64,000 bases of DNA, from assembly GCA_964497615.1 (NCBI GenBank), contig CAZCEC010000022.1:1-64000 (forward strand). The letters run 5' to 3'. The stretch comes from CAZCEC01 sp964497615. Its GTDB lineage: Bacteria > Chloroflexota > Anaerolineae > Anaerolineales > UBA6663. The notes under the pieces are model-generated. The model did not search any database, was not told where the DNA came from, and saw only the letters and a program-made list of their open reading frames with translations. This document shows, one piece after another, positions 60,540 through 64,000 of the stretch (position 1 is the stretch's first letter; each line of letters begins with the position of its first letter). The translations under genes were made by a program, and so were the position numbers.

Positions 60540-61373
60540 CTACAGAAATAGCAAGTGCCGCCCAATGCGGCTGTTCACCTCGCGGTAGCCCAGGCGCTTG
60601 TAAAGGGGCAAGCCCATTTCGGTGGCGAAGAGGACACCGTAGCGATAGCCTTGGGCGCGGGCATCGTGCAAAGGCTGGAGCGTGATGGCGGCGCCAATAC
60701 CCTTTCGGCGGGCGGCAGGCACGGTGCCAACCGCGTACAGGCCCGCCACCCCATCGCCCAGGACGAGCATGTTGGTCGCCACCGGCTGGCCGTCGAGGTA
60801 GCCGAGGTAAAGCTGCCACGGCGCGGCGGCGGGGCCGGCGGCCAGCGTGGCGTCCACCCAGGCCTGCCCCGCCATGGGCACGTGCGCCAGCTCAAACGCG
60901 GAAAGGAACGCGTCGCGCCAGTCTTCAAGCGTCCGCTGGTCGAGAGCGCGCACGATGGAGAAGCCGGGCGGCGTGGCCGGCATTGGCGGCAGGTCGCCCA
61001 GGTCCACGGCCATGCCGGGGTCAGCAAGGCTGAACTGTTGGAAGCCATGCGCCTCCAGCCGCGTTCCTAGATCGCTGGGCTGGGTGCGGTTCGTGTGCCA
61101 CCAGAACATGAACGGCGCCTGGCGGGCGCGGTACCACGCGACCATCTCATCGATGGCGGCATCGGCGGCTTCGGGCGGGAGGCGCGTGGACCACACGCCC
61201 TTGAACATCGGGTTGGCGGGCGAGGCGTGGTGGCGACTGTAGTGCGCCCCCTCCGCCAGTTCCGCGCCGGGGAGCGCCGCCGCGAAGCTCCGAAACAGGG
61301 CGTGCAAGTTGCCCTCCACGGCGGCGGCCAATTCGTCGTCGGTAGCTGAGAGGCGCGGTGTTTCATTCGGCAT
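60540..61373 (-). CDS. GNAT-family N-acetyltransferase
   Basis: A 277-residue protein. The C-terminal GNAT domain (about 130-277) has VAGLYAVGTVPAARRKGIGA as motif A (RRKGIGA acetyl-CoA loop) and YGVLFATEMGLPLYKRLGY as motif B. The N-terminal 120 residues (NPMFKGVWSTRLPPEAADAA, APFMFWWHTNRTQPSDLG) resemble an inactive second GNAT-like half, as in tandem acetyltransferases. The substrate is unknown. It lies upstream of the AddB-like gene on the same strand, 38 bases away. Confidence 0.85.
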   Translation of the reverse strand: MPNETPRLSATDDELAAAVEGNLHALFRSFAAALPGAELAEGAHYSRHHASPANPMFKGVWSTRLPPEAADAAIDEMVAWYRARQAPFMFWWHTNRTQPSDLGTRLEAHGFQQFSLADPGMAVDLGDLPPMPATPPGFSIVRALDQRTLEDWRDAFLSAFELAHVPMAGQAWVDATLAAGPAAAPWQLYLGYLDGQPVATNMLVLGDGVAGLYAVGTVPAARRKGIGAAITLQPLHDARAQGYRYGVLFATEMGLPLYKRLGYREVNSRIGRHLLFL

Positions 61374-61491
61374 AGCTATCCCCAGGCGGTGAGGCCCCGA
61401 AACGTCGGCGCCAGCCGCCTCGAGCGGCCAGGCGCGGGCCGGGCAGCCAGCATCAGAATGGATTCCGGGGAAAAGTTGTAACATGTGACGC

Positions 61492-63555
61492 ATGGCGATG
61501 CAAGTGAGTGCCGCATTCCATCTGGCGAGGCTGTTGGTGTGGCGGGCGGTGACGCAGCATCGGTTGCGCGCGGCGCTGAGCGCCTTGGCCGTGGCGCTGG
61601 GCGTGGCGACCTTCATCGCGGGTGACGTGGTGTCTGAGGCCATCGTGCGCGCCGTGACCCAGGCCGAGGACGTGCGCGCCATCGCTGAGGGATTGTTCGG
61701 CCAGATCGACCCGGTGCTGAAGGGCATCGGCGCGGCTGTCAGCGCCGCGGCGGGCTTCATAATCTTCAACGCCTTTGGGATGTCACTCACCCAGCGGCGG
61801 CAGCAGTTGGGCCTGCTGCGCACGCTGGGCATCACGCGCGGGCAGGTGCTGGGCGTGGTGCTGGCCGAGGCAGCGCTCATCGGCGGAGCGGGCGTGGCGC
61901 TGGGGCTGGCCGCCGGGCCAGCGCTGGGGCGCGGCCTCATCGTCATCCTGAAGTCGCTGGACTCGCCCGTGCTGGGCGCCTTTATCGAAGAGCCGCCGGG
62001 AGGCGAAACGCTGGCCCTGGCCGCCGGGCTAGGGCTGGCCGTGACCCTGCTGGCTGCCCTGCTGCCAGCAAGAGCGGCGCTGCGGGTGACGCCACTGACC
62101 GCCCTGGCGGCCGAATTGCCAGGAACCATTGAGCGCGGGTGGGGCCGCCCAGCGGCCGCAGGGACGGCCCTGGCATTAGGGTTGGGAGCCTGGATCATCG
62201 TTGCGCCTCCGGCAGATTGGGTGCGGCCGCCTGCGGACATTGCAGTGGCGCTGGCGGTGGGCCTGGGCTGGCTGGCCGCGTTGGCGTTGCTGCTGCCGGC
62301 GGCAGTGGGCGCGGCGGGCGCTGCGCTGCGGCGGGGCCTCCGCGGCCGGCGCGGGGCGGTGGCGCCCCTGGTGGCCGACAACTTCCAGCGCAGCCGGATG
62401 CGGGTGGTGCTCAACACCGCCACCCTGGCGATTGGGCTGGCGCTGATCGTGCTGACGGCGGGCTTCTTCCGCTTCTACTTCAACGAGATCTTTGGTCCCA
62501 CGTTTCGCGCGGCGCAGGCGGCTGGCGGCTGGACCCTGATGACCTTTCCGGCAGAGGAGGGCGTGGCCGCCTACGCGAGTCTGGAGACCTTGCGCCTTCC
62601 GGCCGGCGCGCTCGAGGCGGCACGGGCCGCGGTGGGCGACCGCGCCCTGGTCTCGGCCACCGACTTCGTCATCGTCCCCGAGTTGTCGTATTTCTACGAC
62701 GCCTACTTCAGCATGATGCTCGACCCCGTGATACTGCCAGCCAGCGGTTTCTACTTCGAGTTCACCGAGGGCGATTGGGGGAGCGCCCTGCCCCAACTGG
62801 AGGCCGGGTGCGCGGTGCTGATCGCGCCCGCCGTGGCACGCAAGAATAACGTGAGCCTGGGGGAGCAGATGACCCTGACGGGCCGGGACGGACCGGTGCT
62901 GTGCACGGTAGCCGGCATTGGCCAGCCGTTTGTCGGCGCGTCGCTCATCAGCAGCGCCGCCCGCGAGCAGTTCATCGTCGGGGAAGCCTTCGCGCTGTTC
63001 GTTTCCCCGCGCACGGGCCGCGACCCGGGGGACCTGGAGCGCGATCTGGAGCGCCTGGCCGCGGAGCAGGGTCTGTACCTGCTGAGCGTGGGACGCCTGA
63101 CCTCATTGCAGGAGCAAGCGTTCGACCAGATCCCGGCGCTGTTCAGCGGGCTGCTGCTGCTGGCGGTGCTCACAGCGGCGCTAGGCGTCATCAACACCAC
63201 CGTGCTGAGCGTGACGGAGCGGCGGCGCGAATTCTGGCAGTTGCGGGCGCTGGGCGCCACGCGCGGGCAGATCTCCGCCATCGTGGTGGGCGAGGCGGCG
63301 CTGGTGGGGCTCACGGGGGCGGCGCTCGGCCTGCTGGCGGGCGCCGGCATCGTGGTCGTGCTGGCGACCGTTTACGGCGGCAATGCGATGGGCGTTGGGG
63401 GTTACGAGCCGTGGGCGGCGGCGCTGCGGTCGCTCCCAGCCGCGCTGCAAACTGGCGCGGTGGGGCTGCTGGCCGCGCCCGTGGTGTGCGCGGGGGCCGC
63501 CTGGCTGGCCAGCCGGGCAGCGGCCGCAGGCGTCGGCAGTGCCGCCAGGCTCTAG
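61492..63555 (+). CDS. FtsX/MacB-type ABC permease with two FtsX domains
   Basis: A 687-residue permease. FtsX cores occur twice: GMSLTQRRQQLGLLRTLGIT...VLAEAALIGGAG, and VLSVTERRREFWQLRALGAT...VVGEAALVGLTG. The first half has only about 30 residues between its first two helices, so its external domain is essentially lost. The second half keeps an external MacB-like domain (about residues 330-530). No ABC ATPase gene lies next to it within the window. Such permeases usually export lipoproteins, peptides or antibiotics. No clear ribosome binding site at ATG 61492 or 61498. Confidence 0.85.
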   Translation: MAMQVSAAFHLARLLVWRAVTQHRLRAALSALAVALGVATFIAGDVVSEAIVRAVTQAEDVRAIAEGLFGQIDPVLKGIGAAVSAAAGFIIFNAFGMSLTQRRQQLGLLRTLGITRGQVLGVVLAEAALIGGAGVALGLAAGPALGRGLIVILKSLDSPVLGAFIEEPPGGETLALAAGLGLAVTLLAALLPARAALRVTPLTALAAELPGTIERGWGRPAAAGTALALGLGAWIIVAPPADWVRPPADIAVALAVGLGWLAALALLLPAAVGAAGAALRRGLRGRRGAVAPLVADNFQRSRMRVVLNTATLAIGLALIVLTAGFFRFYFNEIFGPTFRAAQAAGGWTLMTFPAEEGVAAYASLETLRLPAGALEAARAAVGDRALVSATDFVIVPELSYFYDAYFSMMLDPVILPASGFYFEFTEGDWGSALPQLEAGCAVLIAPAVARKNNVSLGEQMTLTGRDGPVLCTVAGIGQPFVGASLISSAAREQFIVGEAFALFVSPRTGRDPGDLERDLERLAAEQGLYLLSVGRLTSLQEQAFDQIPALFSGLLLLAVLTAALGVINTTVLSVTERRREFWQLRALGATRGQISAIVVGEAALVGLTGAALGLLAGAGIVVVLATVYGGNAMGVGGYEPWAAALRSLPAALQTGAVGLLAAPVVCAGAAWLASRAAAAGVGSAARL

Positions 63556-63557
63556 TT

Positions 63558-64000
63558 CTAGCTGGTCTTCAACGCCAGGCTCAGCCGCAGCCGGCGCTGG
63601 CCGTGATCAAAGCCCTCGATGCGCAGGGATGCCCACTGGCCGGTCTCGCCCACTGCCTGCGGGTCGGCGGCTTCGGCCGGCTTCAATGCCTCGGGCGGCA
63701 CCAACCCCTCCACGCCATCGGTCAACACCACGACCAGGCCCACGCCGGCCCGCGCCTTCACCCGCCCGGCAACCACTTGCCCAACCTGATAGCGCAGCTC
63801 TACGTCCACCCACGGGTCAGGCAGGCAGCGCTTGCGGCTCAGGCTGATGCGGCCACGCTCGGTGTCCACGTTCAACACCTCCACCTCAACCTGGTCGTCA
63901 ATGTTGACCACCTCGGACGGGTGATCCACAAACCGCCAGTCTAGCTCCGAGATGTGCACCAATCCATCGACGCCGCCCACGTCCACAAAGGCGCCGAACT
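63558..64000 (-). CDS. S1-domain RNA-binding protein, C-terminal part (5' end outside window)
   Basis: The frame is open to the window edge. The first visible residues (GAFVDVGGVDGLVHISEL) are the start of an S1 RNA-binding repeat, with VEVEVLNVDTERGRISLSRK its end. A second, divergent S1-like repeat follows (GQVVAGRVKARAGVGLVVVL, then EGLVPPEALKP and RLRLSLAL). This fits a ribosomal protein S1 or S1-like translation protein with several repeats. The stop is two bases from the convergent permease stop. Confidence 0.85.
   Translation of the reverse strand, partial: FGAFVDVGGVDGLVHISELDWRFVDHPSEVVNIDDQVEVEVLNVDTERGRISLSRKRCLPDPWVDVELRYQVGQVVAGRVKARAGVGLVVVLTDGVEGLVPPEALKPAEAADPQAVGETGQWASLRIEGFDHGQRRLRLSLALKTS

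Noticed and set aside
60502..60819. N-terminal extension of the AddB-like protein beyond ATG 60501
   Set aside because: It would overlap the acetyltransferase coding sequence and places the P-loop unusually far from the start.

Overview
This GC-rich window (about two thirds G+C by eye) looks like part of a Chloroflexota genome, probably an Anaerolineae-like lineage and probably assembled from short reads, since there is an 18-base N gap inside a helicase gene. The assignment is inference. It rests on the lipoprotein linker rich in VEV/REV repeats, a CcmE with CxxxY in place of HxxxY, a form II (AYRGAGR) molybdenum hydroxylase and SHOCT/zinc-ribbon membrane proteins. No taxonomic marker gene is present. 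No tRNA, rRNA, insertion sequence or CRISPR array was seen.

Layout. 1-1236: tail of a ferrous-iron transport operon (feoB C-terminus, small Cys-rich protein, feoA). 1309-2713: a PH/SHOCT membrane protein and an F420-type nitroreductase-fold protein. 12547 down to 2710 (minus strand): a complete cytochrome c maturation (System I) operon, zinc-ribbon membrane protein-ccmE-F-H-G-CcmI-like-diheme lipoprotein-ccmA-B-C-D. 12818-21768 (plus): nonaheme membrane cytochrome, cytochrome b/c fusion, NapC/NirT-like nine-heme protein, a histidine kinase with two CxxCH motifs in its sensor domain, its LuxR-type regulator and a decaheme lipoprotein. 25565 down to 22057 (minus): 40-aa membrane peptide, two-CW-like protein, octaheme cytochrome, Tat-exported ferredoxin and NrfD-type quinone subunit. 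These are transcribed divergently from a second kinase/regulator pair (25776-27913). The locus encodes about 39 c-type heme sites, and the adjacent ccm operon supplies the machinery to make them. The likely theme is membrane-to-outside electron transfer through quinone, b-heme and multiheme cytochromes under redox-sensing control; the terminal donor or acceptor is not identifiable.

27922-34469 (minus): an UPF1/COG1112-like helicase with a huge coiled-coil insert, followed by a protein with a winged helix and a degenerate phospholipase-D-like domain. A consensus SOS box lies inside the helicase promoter. 34625-36886: orphan sensor kinase. 37004-47564: a form II CO-dehydrogenase-like (cox) cluster, coxG-molybdopterin protein-coxS-L-M-MFS-coxD-coxE-xdhC. 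Before coxS lie a near-consensus promoter, a structured leader of about 140 nt and a perfect intrinsic terminator: riboswitch-like architecture that I could not assign to a known class.

47570-55278: small hypothetical, HAD phosphatase, acetyltransferase, lysyl-oxidase-like protein, and a BMP-family (nucleoside-type) ABC importer with two permeases, binding lipoprotein and double ATPase. 55275-61373 (minus): acetyltransferase, AddB-like Fe-S nuclease and UvrD-like helicase. 61492-64000: an FtsX-type permease and the end of an S1-domain protein. Several short palindromic and direct repeats, probably dispersed intergenic repeats, sit between these genes.
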